Assembly: GCA_965602485.1 (NCBI GenBank)
Contig: CBFCYM010000002.1
Span: 372,001-436,000 of the forward strand
Direction of reading: 5' to 3'
DNA: 64,000 bases
Source: JABJOR01 sp965602485
Lineage (GTDB): Bacteria > Pseudomonadota > Alphaproteobacteria > Rhodospirillales > Casp-alpha2
The position numbers and the translations under genes are program-made. The notes beneath the pieces are model-generated. The model made no database searches, was not told the DNA's origin, and saw only the letters and a program-made list of their open reading frames with translations. Positions 35,538 through 44,462 of this stretch are shown here, piece by piece; within the stretch, counting starts at the first letter, position 1; each line of letters opens with the position of its first letter.

Positions 35538-36317
35538 ATGGCGGAAGTACGTGCCGAGCGCCGTGAGACCCCGTCGGGTACCATCGGATGGTTAATTCTG
35601 GATCGGCCTGACAAGCTGAATGCCCTGAGCGCAGACATGATTGACCAGCTAGAGGTCGCTGCGCGCGATCTGGGACGTGATGACAGTCTGCGGTGTGTTG
35701 TTGTTACGGGGGCCACGGACAAGGTGTTTTCTGCCGGTTCTGATCTCAAGCAGTTAAGCGAACTGACATCGGGCTCTGCTGGCGGGTTCCTGCGGGCCAC
35801 CCATGCAGCGTTGGCCGCTGTGCGCGCCATTCCGGTGCCTGTTATCGCACGCATTCAGGGACCATGTATGGGCGTCGGCATGGAACTGGCCGCAATGTGT
35901 GATTTTCGGCTGGCCTCTGCCTCATCTGTATTTGCCATGCCAAAGGTCAAGATTGGTATTCCCTCGGTAATCGAAGCCGCCATGGTGGCGCGTATCCTTG
36001 GCCCCGGACGCTCGTCGTGGCTGATGCTCTCGGGTGACAATATCGATGCGCGCAGAGCCTATGAATGGGGCTTCCTTGAAGAGGTTGCCGAAGATAGCAA
36101 GGCGCTCGACGGTGCGGTTGATAGCGTGATCAGCGGCATTCTGGATGCCGGTCATTTGGCCGTGTGTTCACAAAAGCGTCTGTTGCGCTCGTGGGAAGAA
36201 AAACTGCTTTCGGAATGCGTCGAGGAAAGCATCCGGCCCTTTGCGGCGGCGCATGCGACCAACGAGCCGGGCGCGCTTTCGGCGCGGGTTATCGAGCGTC
36301 TGGGCAAGACCGGCTGA
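35538..36317 (+). CDS. enoyl-CoA hydratase/isomerase family protein
   Basis: 259 residues of the crotonase fold. The oxyanion-hole segment SAGSDLKQL (about 66-74) and the central IQGPCMGVGMELAAMCDFRLAS (about 112-133) are conserved. The usual catalytic glutamates are not obvious from inspection, so hydratase versus isomerase or carnitinyl-CoA dehydratase activity is open. A GGAGGG ribosome-binding site precedes it. No operon partner. Confidence 0.85.
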   Translation: MAEVRAERRETPSGTIGWLILDRPDKLNALSADMIDQLEVAARDLGRDDSLRCVVVTGATDKVFSAGSDLKQLSELTSGSAGGFLRATHAALAAVRAIPVPVIARIQGPCMGVGMELAAMCDFRLASASSVFAMPKVKIGIPSVIEAAMVARILGPGRSSWLMLSGDNIDARRAYEWGFLEEVAEDSKALDGAVDSVISGILDAGHLAVCSQKRLLRSWEEKLLSECVEESIRPFAAAHATNEPGALSARVIERLGKTG

Positions 36318-36349
36318 TCCCAGCCAAATCCCTCCAGCATTTCGGCAAA

Positions 36350-36381
36350 AAAAAGCCCCGGTCGTTTGCACGGCCGGGGCT
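36350..36381 (-). terminator. Rho-independent terminator of the left glutamate-synthase-like operon
   Basis: AGCCCCGG (36354-36361) pairs with CCGGGGCT (36374-36381). On the minus strand the stem runs into TTTTTTTT, a strong terminator for the operon ending at 36410. It may also stop the convergent gene ending at 36317. Confidence 0.85.
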
Positions 36382-36409
36382 AAGTTTATTGGCTGTCATA
36401 GATTGTCGA

Positions 36410-36823
36410 TTAGAACTTTCTGTAAGCCTGACGCAGCTGAACCAGCGGGTGGTTCGGCGACATCTGGAACTTCAGCAGCATTTCACGTGCGACCATGTCG
36501 CGGTCCTGCTGATTGTCCGGTAATTTGACGTCTTCGGGAATTGAAACCCAGCCGTTGATGTTGCGATCAAACACCGCAGGACGGCCTTCTTCGTATCCCA
36601 TGTGAATGTCTTCAAGCCAGTTGAGGTCATCCCATCCCATGGTTTCCATGTAACGGGTGAGATATGGCGTGATGTTGTTGTAATCGGGAACCAAATTCAC
36701 ATCATAGCGATAGCCGATGTGCTGACCGATTTCCTTTTCACGCTCAGATGCCAATCCCTCTTCATCGTCGATGAACTGATTGACGTCTGTGATCTCAGAA
36801 CCTTTGTATGATGTTCCAGCCAT
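36410..36823 (-). CDS. small unknown protein of the left glutamate-synthase-like operon
   Basis: 137 residues, not recognised. Strong AAGGAGG ribosome-binding site, 13 bases after the GlxD-like gene, so clearly part of the operon. Aromatic and acidic, with YNNITPYLTRYMETMGWDD and NINGWVSIPEDV; no cysteine cluster, signal peptide or membrane segment. It could be a small accessory or regulatory subunit of the complex encoded upstream. Confidence 0.7.
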   Translation of the reverse strand: MAGTSYKGSEITDVNQFIDDEEGLASEREKEIGQHIGYRYDVNLVPDYNNITPYLTRYMETMGWDDLNWLEDIHMGYEEGRPAVFDRNINGWVSIPEDVKLPDNQQDRDMVAREMLLKFQMSPNHPLVQLRQAYRKF

Positions 36824-36836
36824 CTATCTGTCCTCC

Positions 36837-38192
36837 TTAGAGATGGTGATAGTCGGGGACACCGACTGTGTGCTCGGTACCGGCAAGCGGCACACCGGCC
36901 ATGGCAGACGATTCCATGGTCAGGGCTGCAAGATCTTCCGGCTCCAGGCTGTGCACGTTGGTTTTACCGCAGGCACGAGCCATCATCTGAGCTTCAATGG
37001 TGAGCGTGTGCAGGAAGTTATAAACCCGCTCTGCTGCTGCATCCGGATCGAGACGTTTGCGAAGTTCCGGATCCTGCGTGGCCACGCCAACCGGGCAACG
37101 GCCCGTGTGGCAGTGATAGCAGTAACCGGGCTCGGCACCGACTTCGTTGGGATAATCAGCACCCGGAATCTGCTTGTTGCAGTTCAGCGCCATCATGGCT
37201 GAGTGGCCGATTGCAATAGCATCTGCGCCAAGGGCCATAGCCTTTGCCACGTCACCACCGTTACGGATACCACCAGCATAAACCAGGCTGATTTCACCAC
37301 GCTTGCCAAGATCATCAATGGCTTTACGTGCCTGGCGGATCGCCGCCATGCCCGGAACGCCGGTTTCTTCCGTGGCAAGGTGCGGACCTGCACCCGTGGA
37401 GCCTTCCATACCATCGATGTAGATGGAGTCAGGATCGGTCTTCACAGCCATGCGAACGTCGTCGTAGACGCGCGCGGCACCCAGCTTGAGCTGGATCGGA
37501 ATTTCACCGTTGGTGGCTTCGCGGATTTCATTGATCTTCAGTGCCAGATCATCGGGTCCCAGCCAATCAGGGTGACGGGCGGGGGAACGCTGATCGATAC
37601 CAGCAGGCAGTGAGCGCATTTCGGCGACCTGATCGGTCACTTTCTGGCCCATAAGGTGACCACCGAGGCCAACTTTACAGCCCTGACCAATGAAGAATTC
37701 GCAAGCATCGGCCAACTGAAGGTGGTGTGGGTTAAAGCCATAGCGCGACTGAATGCACTGGTAGAACCACTTGGACGAATAACGACGTTCGTCCGGGATC
37801 ATACCGCCTTCACCCGAGCACGTTGCCGTGCCGGCCATGGTTGCGCCGCGTGCCAGAGCGGTCTTGGCTTCAAACGACAGTGCGCCAAAGCTCATGCCGG
37901 TGATGTAGATCGGAATGTCCAGTTCAAGCGGACGCTTGGCGCGGGGGCCAATAATCGTCTTGGTCAGACATTTCTCGCGGTAACCTTCAATCACGAAGCG
38001 GGTCAGTGTACCGGGCATGAATGTCAGATCATCCCAATGCGGGATTTTCTTGAACAGTGACATGCCACGCATACGGTAGCGACCGAGTTCAGACTTGATG
38101 TGAATGTCATCAATGACTGCCGGTGGAAAGACGAAGCTGTTGCCAAGGCGCGTTACATCGCGACCGAGGTCTTTTGTCGTGTTATCAGACAT
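36837..38192 (-). CDS. GlxD/MgsC-like FMN-binding glutamate synthase domain protein
   Basis: 451 residues equal to the FMN/TIM-barrel part of glutamate synthase. Visible are ITGMSFGALSFEAKTALARG (FMN phosphate side), EGSTGAGPH, and the iron-sulfur motif Cys-x2-Cys-x4-Cys in GYCYHCHTGRCPVGVATQD. In GltS this domain reduces 2-iminoglutarate. In the N-methylglutamate pathway MgsC does the equivalent reaction with methylamine-derived nitrogen. AGAGGAAA ribosome-binding site. Third of three glutamate-synthase-like pieces encoded as separate genes here. Confidence 0.85.
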   Translation of the reverse strand: MSDNTTKDLGRDVTRLGNSFVFPPAVIDDIHIKSELGRYRMRGMSLFKKIPHWDDLTFMPGTLTRFVIEGYREKCLTKTIIGPRAKRPLELDIPIYITGMSFGALSFEAKTALARGATMAGTATCSGEGGMIPDERRYSSKWFYQCIQSRYGFNPHHLQLADACEFFIGQGCKVGLGGHLMGQKVTDQVAEMRSLPAGIDQRSPARHPDWLGPDDLALKINEIREATNGEIPIQLKLGAARVYDDVRMAVKTDPDSIYIDGMEGSTGAGPHLATEETGVPGMAAIRQARKAIDDLGKRGEISLVYAGGIRNGGDVAKAMALGADAIAIGHSAMMALNCNKQIPGADYPNEVGAEPGYCYHCHTGRCPVGVATQDPELRKRLDPDAAAERVYNFLHTLTIEAQMMARACGKTNVHSLEPEDLAALTMESSAMAGVPLAGTEHTVGVPDYHHL

Positions 38193-38223
38193 GCTGATTT
38201 TCCTCTTGTCCTAATGTTACGCC

Positions 38224-39063
38224 CTAGAGCACGATTTTCTTTTCGTGCGGTTCAAGGTTGTCGTAGTTCCAGAGCTGACGGCCAGCGACGATTTTCGTGA
38301 AGTGATCGACACCTTTTTCCGGCAGCATGTCGTACATGCCCAGTTTGCGGGTCAGCCATGCTTTATCCATGTCGGTCAGTTCGCCGGGGACAGCGTCCAC
38401 GCCGAGAGACTGAATTTCACCACCAACAAAAATGGTGCCGTCGTACATGGAATCGCCAAGGTTCTTTCCTGCATTACCGCAGAAGACCATGCGGCCACGC
38501 TGCATCATGAAGCCGGTCAATGCGCCAGTGTCGCCACCAACAAGAATGGTGCCGCCTTTCTGATCGATACCGGTACGTGAGCCAACGCTGCCTTTGCAGA
38601 CCAGATCACCGCCGCGAATGGCCGCTCCGAACGTGGAGCCGGCATTCTTTTCGACGACAACCGTGCCCGCCATCATGTTTTCAGCACATGACCAGCCGAC
38701 ACGACCGTTGATCCGAATGTTGGGGCCATCAATCAGGCCGCAACCGAAGTAACCAAGGCTGCCTTCGAAGGTGATATTCAGCTTGTTGAGAATACCAACA
38801 CCGATGGAGTGCCGTGAGCCGGGGTTCTTGATCACAATCGATCCATAACCTTCGGCCATCAGTTCGCGGATTTTGATATTGGCCTCGGTGGGTTCCATAT
38901 CCTGCATGTCGATTTCAGTACGCTTGTTGAAATCAACATCATGGGCCCATGGGTACGTGCAGTTCTCCGAGTCATCGGGACTGAAGAACGTTTGCATTTT
39001 GCGTCCGCTGAGCTGCTCGTTGTGCAGCCCCATATCATGGGAACGACCTTCTACGCCTGCCAT
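38224..39063 (-). CDS. GlxC/MgsB-like protein (GltB beta-helix domain)
   Basis: 279 residues, dominated by the right-handed beta-helix with glycine-rich turns (GGDLVCKGSVGSRTG, GGTILVGGDTGALTG, GTIFVGGEIQSLG) that forms the C-terminal domain of glutamate synthase alpha subunits. Its role is structural or ammonia-channel support. It overlaps the end of the GlxB-like gene by 13 bases and has a strong GAGGAGGT ribosome-binding site. The first 60 residues are an extra region not needed for the helix. Confidence 0.85.
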   Translation of the reverse strand: MAGVEGRSHDMGLHNEQLSGRKMQTFFSPDDSENCTYPWAHDVDFNKRTEIDMQDMEPTEANIKIRELMAEGYGSIVIKNPGSRHSIGVGILNKLNITFEGSLGYFGCGLIDGPNIRINGRVGWSCAENMMAGTVVVEKNAGSTFGAAIRGGDLVCKGSVGSRTGIDQKGGTILVGGDTGALTGFMMQRGRMVFCGNAGKNLGDSMYDGTIFVGGEIQSLGVDAVPGELTDMDKAWLTRKLGMYDMLPEKGVDHFTKIVAGRQLWNYDNLEPHEKKIVL

Positions 39064-40001
39064 ACCCGTACCTCCTCATCATATGGATCGTATGTATCGA
39101 TCTCATGTGGAATCATTGCGCGGATTGCACCTTCTTCGGATGCCAGAACGACGAGATCGTCGCTTTCAAACAAAACCATGGGCTTTGCAGCCATGGTGTC
39201 TTTGGCCATGCCGAGGCAATCTTTCGTTGCAACAACGTAAGTGAACACGCCGTCGATCTCTTCGATGGACTGGCGCAGTGAATCTTCCAGTGTGTAACCG
39301 TCGTTCAGCTTGTCGGCGGTGTACACGGCCAGCAGCTCGGAATCACAGTTGGACAGGAAACGATGTCCCTTGAATTCCATTTGACGGCGCATGATCCAGT
39401 AGTTGGTGATCTGACCGTTATGAACAACAGAGATATCGTTGTAGGGATATGCCCAGTATGGGTGAGCGGAACGAATATCAACATCGGATTCCGTCGCCAT
39501 ACGAGTGTGGCCGATAGCGTGCGTGCCCTGAAAGCCTTTCAGGCCGTACTGATCGGAGACCACGGCGGCGTCGCCAAGATCCTTGATCAGCTCAAGGCCA
39601 CGGCCCATGGAGAGAATTTCCGCACCATCGAGTTCCTCGATGTAGCGGGTCATCTTTTCCAGCGCAGTGTCATCACCGTCAAATTTAAATGTGTAACGGT
39701 ATGCATACTCTGTCGAATCGACTTCCGCAGAAATCTTCGCGTTATGCTCTGCCATGCGCGCGTTAACAGCGGCACGACGTTCCGCAATGGTGGCGTGGAT
39801 GTTTGAGCCCTTGCTCAAATCTTCCTGCTCGGCCACTTTGAAACGCATAACGAATTCGTTGTCGGCCCCCGATGGCTTGCCGTAAACGGCGAACCCGGTG
39901 GAGTCTGGACCACGGTGCTTCAACGACTGAAGCATCGAGGTCATTTCCGATCCAATATCCGAGGTTTTCCCCCGGTGGATCAGTCCGGCAATACCACACA
40001 T
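39051..40001 (-). CDS. GlxB/MgsA-like class II glutamine amidotransferase
   Basis: 316 residues starting MCGIAGLIHRG; Cys2, exposed after Met removal, is the Ntn nucleophile. HRGPDSTGFAVYG (about 30-42), GHTRMATESDVDIRSAHPYW and VVHNGQITNYW are the conserved active-site loops. It releases ammonia from a gamma-glutamyl amide, glutamine or gamma-glutamylmethylamide, for the partner FMN protein. An inverted GC-rich repeat lies in the 90-base gap to the upstream glutamine-synthetase-like gene. Confidence 0.88.
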   Translation of the reverse strand: MCGIAGLIHRGKTSDIGSEMTSMLQSLKHRGPDSTGFAVYGKPSGADNEFVMRFKVAEQEDLSKGSNIHATIAERRAAVNARMAEHNAKISAEVDSTEYAYRYTFKFDGDDTALEKMTRYIEELDGAEILSMGRGLELIKDLGDAAVVSDQYGLKGFQGTHAIGHTRMATESDVDIRSAHPYWAYPYNDISVVHNGQITNYWIMRRQMEFKGHRFLSNCDSELLAVYTADKLNDGYTLEDSLRQSIEEIDGVFTYVVATKDCLGMAKDTMAAKPMVLFESDDLVVLASEEGAIRAMIPHEIDTYDPYDEEVRVWQA

Positions 40002-40090
40002 GCCTGGCTCTCCCTATCAACTGTATTAAGTGTTTTAGAATATCCGGGGACGGGGTTAACCGCCCCCGGGGTGGTTCTTTTCGGGATGCC

Positions 40091-41632
40091 TTAAGGCAGG
40101 CAATCCCAGTACGTATTGAGGTCCCAATCGGTCACAGTCGCCATGAAGGTTTCCCATTCATCACGCTTGTAGTGTTCAAAGACCCTGTACATATCGCCCG
40201 GCAACGCCGATTTGATGACCTCATCATCAGCCAGCCGTTCCAGTGCTTCGCCAAGGGACATAGGCAGTTTTGTGACCTGCTTGCCCTCTTCAATGGCCTG
40301 ATAGATGTTGCGTTCTTCCGCTTCACCCGGATCGAGGTTCTTGCTGATGCCATCATCAAAGGCTTTCAGCAGTGCTGCGCCCATCAGGTATGGGTTCACC
40401 ATGGAATCCACAGAGCGATATTCGAAACGCCCCGGTGCGGAAATACGAAGTGCGCAGGTACGGTTCTGATAACCCCAGTCAGCAAAGACCGGCGCCCAGA
40501 AACCCGTATCCCAAAGACGGCGATAGGAGTTCACGGTGGATGAACCCAGCGCGGTCAGTGCGCCGAGATGCTTCATGGCACCACCAATGGACTTCAGGCC
40601 AACCGGACCGGGCTTGCGCTTGTCGATCTTGGGATCTGGCATGAAGTGGTTCTTGCCGCCCTGACGGTATTGATAACAACCGTCCAGACCTGGCTTGCTC
40701 TTGGTGTGCGGTGTGTTGACGGTAACATCCTTGCCGCCAGTCCACAGCGAGACGTTATGATGGCAGCCTGAAGCCGAAACGCCCATGAATGGTTTCGACA
40801 TGAAGCAGGCGATCATGCCCATTTCACGCGCGACCTGTGCGCAAATCTGACGATATGTGGTCAGGCGATCTGCGTTGCGCAGCACGTCATCGTACATCCA
40901 GTTCAATTCAAGCTGACCGGGTGCATCTTCGTGATCGCCCTGAATCATGTCGAGGCCCATGGCCTGCGAGTATTCAATAACTTTCATGAAGGCAGGACGC
41001 AGGCTTTCGAACTGATCAATGTGATAGCAGTTTGGCTTGGAGAAACCGCCGTCGGGCAGTCCGTCTTCGCCCTTTTTCAGCCACATCATTTCTGGCTCTG
41101 TACCACAGCGCATTTCCATGCCGTGCTTGTCTTTGAAGTCCTTGGCGATCCGGCGCAGATTGCCGCGGCAATCTGACGTCAGTGCGCCACCAGGATTTTC
41201 ATTTTCTTCACGGTTGCGGAACAGGGTGCAGAAGACGCGCGCGACGCGCTTGTCCCAAGGCAGTTGAACAAATGTTTCAGGATCAGGAATACCGACCAGC
41301 TCGGAAGCTTCGGGGCCATAACCGATGTAATCGCCGTGACGATCTGTGAACAGGTTTGCGGTCGAGCCATAAACCAGCTGGAAACCTTTTTTGGAGACAG
41401 CTTCCCAGTGATCAGCAGGAATACCTTTGCCGACGATGCGGCCAGTGACAGAGACGAACTGGAAATAGACATAGGAAATGCCCAGTTCATCAATCTTTTT
41501 ACGGACGTCCTTGACCATCTTGTCGCGGCCAGGTGCGCTTACATGTGCTTCAAGGTCTGTGGTCTTCGCACGAGAAGGGCTTTTCGTGGCCTTCTTCGCA
41601 GGTGCTTTTTTCTTCGCAGCAGCTTTTGCCAT
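40091..41632 (-). CDS. glutamine-synthetase-family enzyme with Lys/Ala-rich N-terminal tail
   Basis: 513 residues from ATG 41632, preceded by GGGAGA. The first 30 residues are a basic, Ala/Pro/Lys tail (AKAAAKKKAPAKKATKSPSR) like histone H1 or bacterial H1-like proteins, unusual for this family. The catalytic part keeps the Glu pair (GTEPEMMW), DHEDAPGQLELNW, GCHHNVSLW, STVNSYRR, NRTCALRI and RFEYRSVDSMVNPYL. It joins glutamate to ammonia or to an amine such as methylamine (GmaS). First gene of the left operon, upstream of the amidotransferase that would use its product. Confidence 0.8.
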   Translation of the reverse strand: MAKAAAKKKAPAKKATKSPSRAKTTDLEAHVSAPGRDKMVKDVRKKIDELGISYVYFQFVSVTGRIVGKGIPADHWEAVSKKGFQLVYGSTANLFTDRHGDYIGYGPEASELVGIPDPETFVQLPWDKRVARVFCTLFRNREENENPGGALTSDCRGNLRRIAKDFKDKHGMEMRCGTEPEMMWLKKGEDGLPDGGFSKPNCYHIDQFESLRPAFMKVIEYSQAMGLDMIQGDHEDAPGQLELNWMYDDVLRNADRLTTYRQICAQVAREMGMIACFMSKPFMGVSASGCHHNVSLWTGGKDVTVNTPHTKSKPGLDGCYQYRQGGKNHFMPDPKIDKRKPGPVGLKSIGGAMKHLGALTALGSSTVNSYRRLWDTGFWAPVFADWGYQNRTCALRISAPGRFEYRSVDSMVNPYLMGAALLKAFDDGISKNLDPGEAEERNIYQAIEEGKQVTKLPMSLGEALERLADDEVIKSALPGDMYRVFEHYKRDEWETFMATVTDWDLNTYWDCLP

Positions 41633-41843
41633 AACGTGATCTCCCAATCGGATCGGCCAATTTTTTCTTGGAATCGGCCCAATTAATCGACAACCAATAT
41701 TGCGCCATTTTGGCGGAATCTTATATTTTTCAGTGATTAGGGCGAAAACTCATATAAACTCTAGCCTTATGCTCCCAACCTCCAAGGATATTACAGACCA
41801 CACTTTCTCTCTATTGCAAACTATTTTTTTTAGTGGTATAAAA

Positions 41844-41877
41844 TTGGTTCAGAAAGATGATGGGTAAAATGAACCAA
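41844..41877. promoter_or_regulatory. inverted repeat TTGGTTCA...TGAACCAA across the GntR start codon
   Basis: Perfect 8-base arms at 41844-41851 and 41870-41877 with an 18-base spacer that contains the start codon at 41857. It could be an autoregulatory operator or an RNA hairpin that hides the start. The core GGTTC/GAACC also appears in the LysR/sox dyad at 16812-16834. Confidence 0.5.
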
Positions 41878-42588
41878 AATCCGGACAAAATTATTGCCAA
41901 TATAGCGGGCGGCACATCGGGTAGTTCCGCCAACATTGCGGTGGAACTGCGTCAGGCTATTCTGATGGGTGACTACGCCTTTGGTGAGAAGCTGCCGCCT
42001 GAGCGCGCTATGGCGCAAAGTTTCGGTGCATCACGCAATACCGTGCGGGAAGCCTTGCGTCAGCTTGAAGAAAACAATCTGGTTAGCCGCCGCATCGGCA
42101 GTGGCACCTATGTGACCTATCGTAGTGAAACGGATCGCGACGATGCCGCCGATGCGACCAGCCCGCTGGAATTGATCGAAGTGCGCTTTTCTGTTGAGCC
42201 GCATATGACCCGGTTGGCCGTACAGAATGCCGGATTGCGCGATCTTGATCGTCTTGAAGAAGCGCTGCGACGGCTTGAAAGTATAACCGATGACGCGCGG
42301 CGGTTTTCACGTGCTGATGAGGCCTTTCATCTGTGCCTCGCAGAATGTACCCGCAATCCGCTGATGGTCTGGTTGTATCGTCAGATCAATGAGGTTCGCG
42401 GCAACACCTTGTGGTTTGCTGCGCGCGAGAAGATTCTCACGCCCGAGCGCATTGCCGAATATAACCGTGAGCATCGCCGCCTGTACGAAATCATACGCGC
42501 GCGCGATATGGATCTCGCCGTTAAACTGATTAACGACCACCTGGAAGAGGCCCGCTCTGATCTGGTGGGCGCTGGCGAGGGCTCCTGA
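41857..42588 (+). CDS. GntR-family regulator, FadR/FCD subfamily
   Basis: 243 residues. GntR winged helix at about 25-90 (LPPERAMAQSFGASRNTVREALRQLEE), FCD all-helical effector domain at about 105-235 (DEAFHLCLAECTRNPLMVW, EHRRLYEIIRARD). It is divergent from the left glutamine-synthetase-like operon, with 224 bases between, and 150 bases upstream of an XRE-cupin gene. It probably controls the left operon and perhaps itself. Confidence 0.87.
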   Translation: MMGKMNQNPDKIIANIAGGTSGSSANIAVELRQAILMGDYAFGEKLPPERAMAQSFGASRNTVREALRQLEENNLVSRRIGSGTYVTYRSETDRDDAADATSPLELIEVRFSVEPHMTRLAVQNAGLRDLDRLEEALRRLESITDDARRFSRADEAFHLCLAECTRNPLMVWLYRQINEVRGNTLWFAAREKILTPERIAEYNREHRRLYEIIRARDMDLAVKLINDHLEEARSDLVGAGEGS

Positions 42589-42738
42589 ACACAGTGCCTT
42601 GCATGCATGTTAGCTTCCTCTCGTTTGACGTGCGCCATACAGTTGCCCATACCTATTGTCATATATATAAGTGCATAAGTGATATGATGCCGTGGCCCGA
42701 ATCGGGAATGGCGATGGCAATGATCGGAGCGTGATCGC

Positions 42739-43395
42739 ATGGCAAGTGAAGGTTCAGGGTCGCACGGCGGCACGCATACAGATTTACAGGACGCCCACGA
42801 TCTGGCCGGGGAGCGCGACAACAGGCTCGAAGCCGCCATTGGCGGTGAAGTTCGGGCGTTTCGTCGCCAGCAGAACATGACCGTGGCTGAACTTGCCAAG
42901 GGTGCGAGTGTTTCCACCGGCATGCTGTCGAAAATTGAAAACGGTATTACCTCACCATCGCTCAGCACCTTGCAGGCCCTGTCCAATGCATTGCAGGTCC
43001 CTGTCACAGCGTTCTTTCGCCGTTTTGAAGAAGAGCGTGAGGCAACGTACGTTAAAGCGGGCGAGGGGCTCAAGATCGAGCGCCGTGGTACGCGCGCCGG
43101 GCATCAGTATGAATTGCTCGGTCATAGTGCAGGCAAACATTTGGCTATGGAGCCATATTTGATCACGCTGACGGAAAAATCTGATGTGTTTCCACTGTTC
43201 CAACACGGTGGCATCGAGGTCATCTATATGCTTGAGGGCGAGGTCGCCTATCGTCATGGCGATCAGGTTTATCCATTGAAGCCGGGCGATTCGCTGTATT
43301 TTGATGCCGATGTACCGCATGGCCCCGAAGAATTAACGACCTTGCCTATTAAATTTCTGTCCGTGATATCCTATATGCGTCAGGGTGAAACCTGA
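42739..43395 (+). CDS. XRE-family regulator with cupin domain
   Basis: 218 residues. HTH at about 35-90 (VRAFRRQQNMTVAELAKGASVS, GMLSKIENGITSPSLSTLQ), cupin at about 140-212 (IYMLEGEVAYRHGDQVYPL). It lies just before the right glutamate-synthase-like operon on the same strand. It probably regulates that operon in response to a small amine or amino acid. It shares only the domain plan with the regulator at 2930. Confidence 0.87.
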   Translation: MASEGSGSHGGTHTDLQDAHDLAGERDNRLEAAIGGEVRAFRRQQNMTVAELAKGASVSTGMLSKIENGITSPSLSTLQALSNALQVPVTAFFRRFEEEREATYVKAGEGLKIERRGTRAGHQYELLGHSAGKHLAMEPYLITLTEKSDVFPLFQHGGIEVIYMLEGEVAYRHGDQVYPLKPGDSLYFDADVPHGPEELTTLPIKFLSVISYMRQGET

Positions 43396-43556
43396 CCGTA
43401 CAATAGATGCGCTGCCAGCCGGTATCGGCATAAAAATGCGCGGCTTCGATTTTCATGTCAGTTAATTTCTTTTACTGAGGTTGATTTTCGAAAACCACTT
43501 CTGTACATTTCATTTTCAGGTTTATAACGCCGCCTTTAACGTGAGAGGTGACTCAT
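43396..43556 (+). promoter_or_regulatory. promoter region of right glutamate-synthase-like operon
   Basis: 161 bases between the XRE-cupin gene and the amidotransferase. It holds a perfect palindrome TTTTCGAAAA (43495-43504) about 55 bases before the start codon, a plausible operator for the neighbouring XRE-cupin protein. GAGAGGTGA is the ribosome-binding site. Confidence 0.4.
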
Positions 43557-44462
43557 ATGTGTGGTATCGCAGGTATCCTATTTAAAGGGGACCACCGCAA
43601 TCTGACGGCCGGTCAGGCATTGATTAATATGCTCGACGGTTGCCAGCATCGTGGCCCCGACTCCACAGGCTTCGCACTCTATCGTGAACCGCAGGTCGGA
43701 GAGCTTCGTATGCGCTTCTTCGTCGGTCACGGCGCGGAGGCTCAGGAAACAGTTGAAAAGATCAAGGCCAAGCTGACCGAATGGGAAGCTGAGGTCATTG
43801 ACGAAGACGTCGTCGGCCCGACGCACACCTTTTTGGTGCGTTTCGATGGCGACGTTCAGCAGTTGTCCTATGCTATGGAGCACGCTGCCAAGCTGGTTTC
43901 CATTGGCGAGAGCCTCGATATCATCAAGGATATCGGCAGTGCGCATGACGTGGATGACATTTATGACGTGAATGCTTTTAACGGCACGCACGGTATCGGT
44001 CATGTCCGCCTCGCCACTGAGTCCGATGTGAAGCCCGAAGCCGCTCATCCGTTCTGGGCCACCGGTTTTGCTGATGTGGCGATCGTGCACAACGGTCAGA
44101 TCACCAACTACTGGAAAATGCGCCGTCGTCTCGAAAAGCGCGGTTTCGAATTTCACACCGATAATGACAGTGAACTGGTCGCGGTTTATCTCGCTGAAAA
44201 GCTGAAGCTCGGCCACACGCTGAAAGAAGCACTTGCAGAGTCAATTATCGATCTGGATGGCACGTTTTCGTTCCTGGTTTCGACCAAGGATGAAATCGGT
44301 TACGCCAAGGACCGTCTGGCTGCAAAGCCAATGGTCAAGTTTGAGGACGACGACATTATCGCCATCGCATCGGAGGAAGTTTCGCTGAACAAGCTGTTCC
44401 CCGGCATGGCACTTAACACGATGGAACCACCTCCAGGGACGTTCGACACATGGCACAAGTAG
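43557..44462 (+). CDS. class II glutamine amidotransferase, GlxB/MgsA-like (right cluster)
   Basis: 301 residues. I start at ATG 43557 so that Cys2 (MCGIAGILFKGD) becomes the Ntn nucleophile; an in-frame ATG lies nine bases earlier. HRGPDSTGFALYR, GHVRLATESDV and IVHNGQITNYW are the active-site loops. It overlaps the next gene by 13 bases, the same overlap as between the left-cluster homologues. That indicates a common origin for the two gene sets. Confidence 0.88.
   Translation: MCGIAGILFKGDHRNLTAGQALINMLDGCQHRGPDSTGFALYREPQVGELRMRFFVGHGAEAQETVEKIKAKLTEWEAEVIDEDVVGPTHTFLVRFDGDVQQLSYAMEHAAKLVSIGESLDIIKDIGSAHDVDDIYDVNAFNGTHGIGHVRLATESDVKPEAAHPFWATGFADVAIVHNGQITNYWKMRRRLEKRGFEFHTDNDSELVAVYLAEKLKLGHTLKEALAESIIDLDGTFSFLVSTKDEIGYAKDRLAAKPMVKFEDDDIIAIASEEVSLNKLFPGMALNTMEPPPGTFDTWHK

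Noticed and set aside
41633..41856. Possible sigma-54 promoter before the left synthetase gene (TGGCGC on the minus strand near 41700)
   Set aside because: Spacing to the next G doublet is one base short and the GC doublet is missing.
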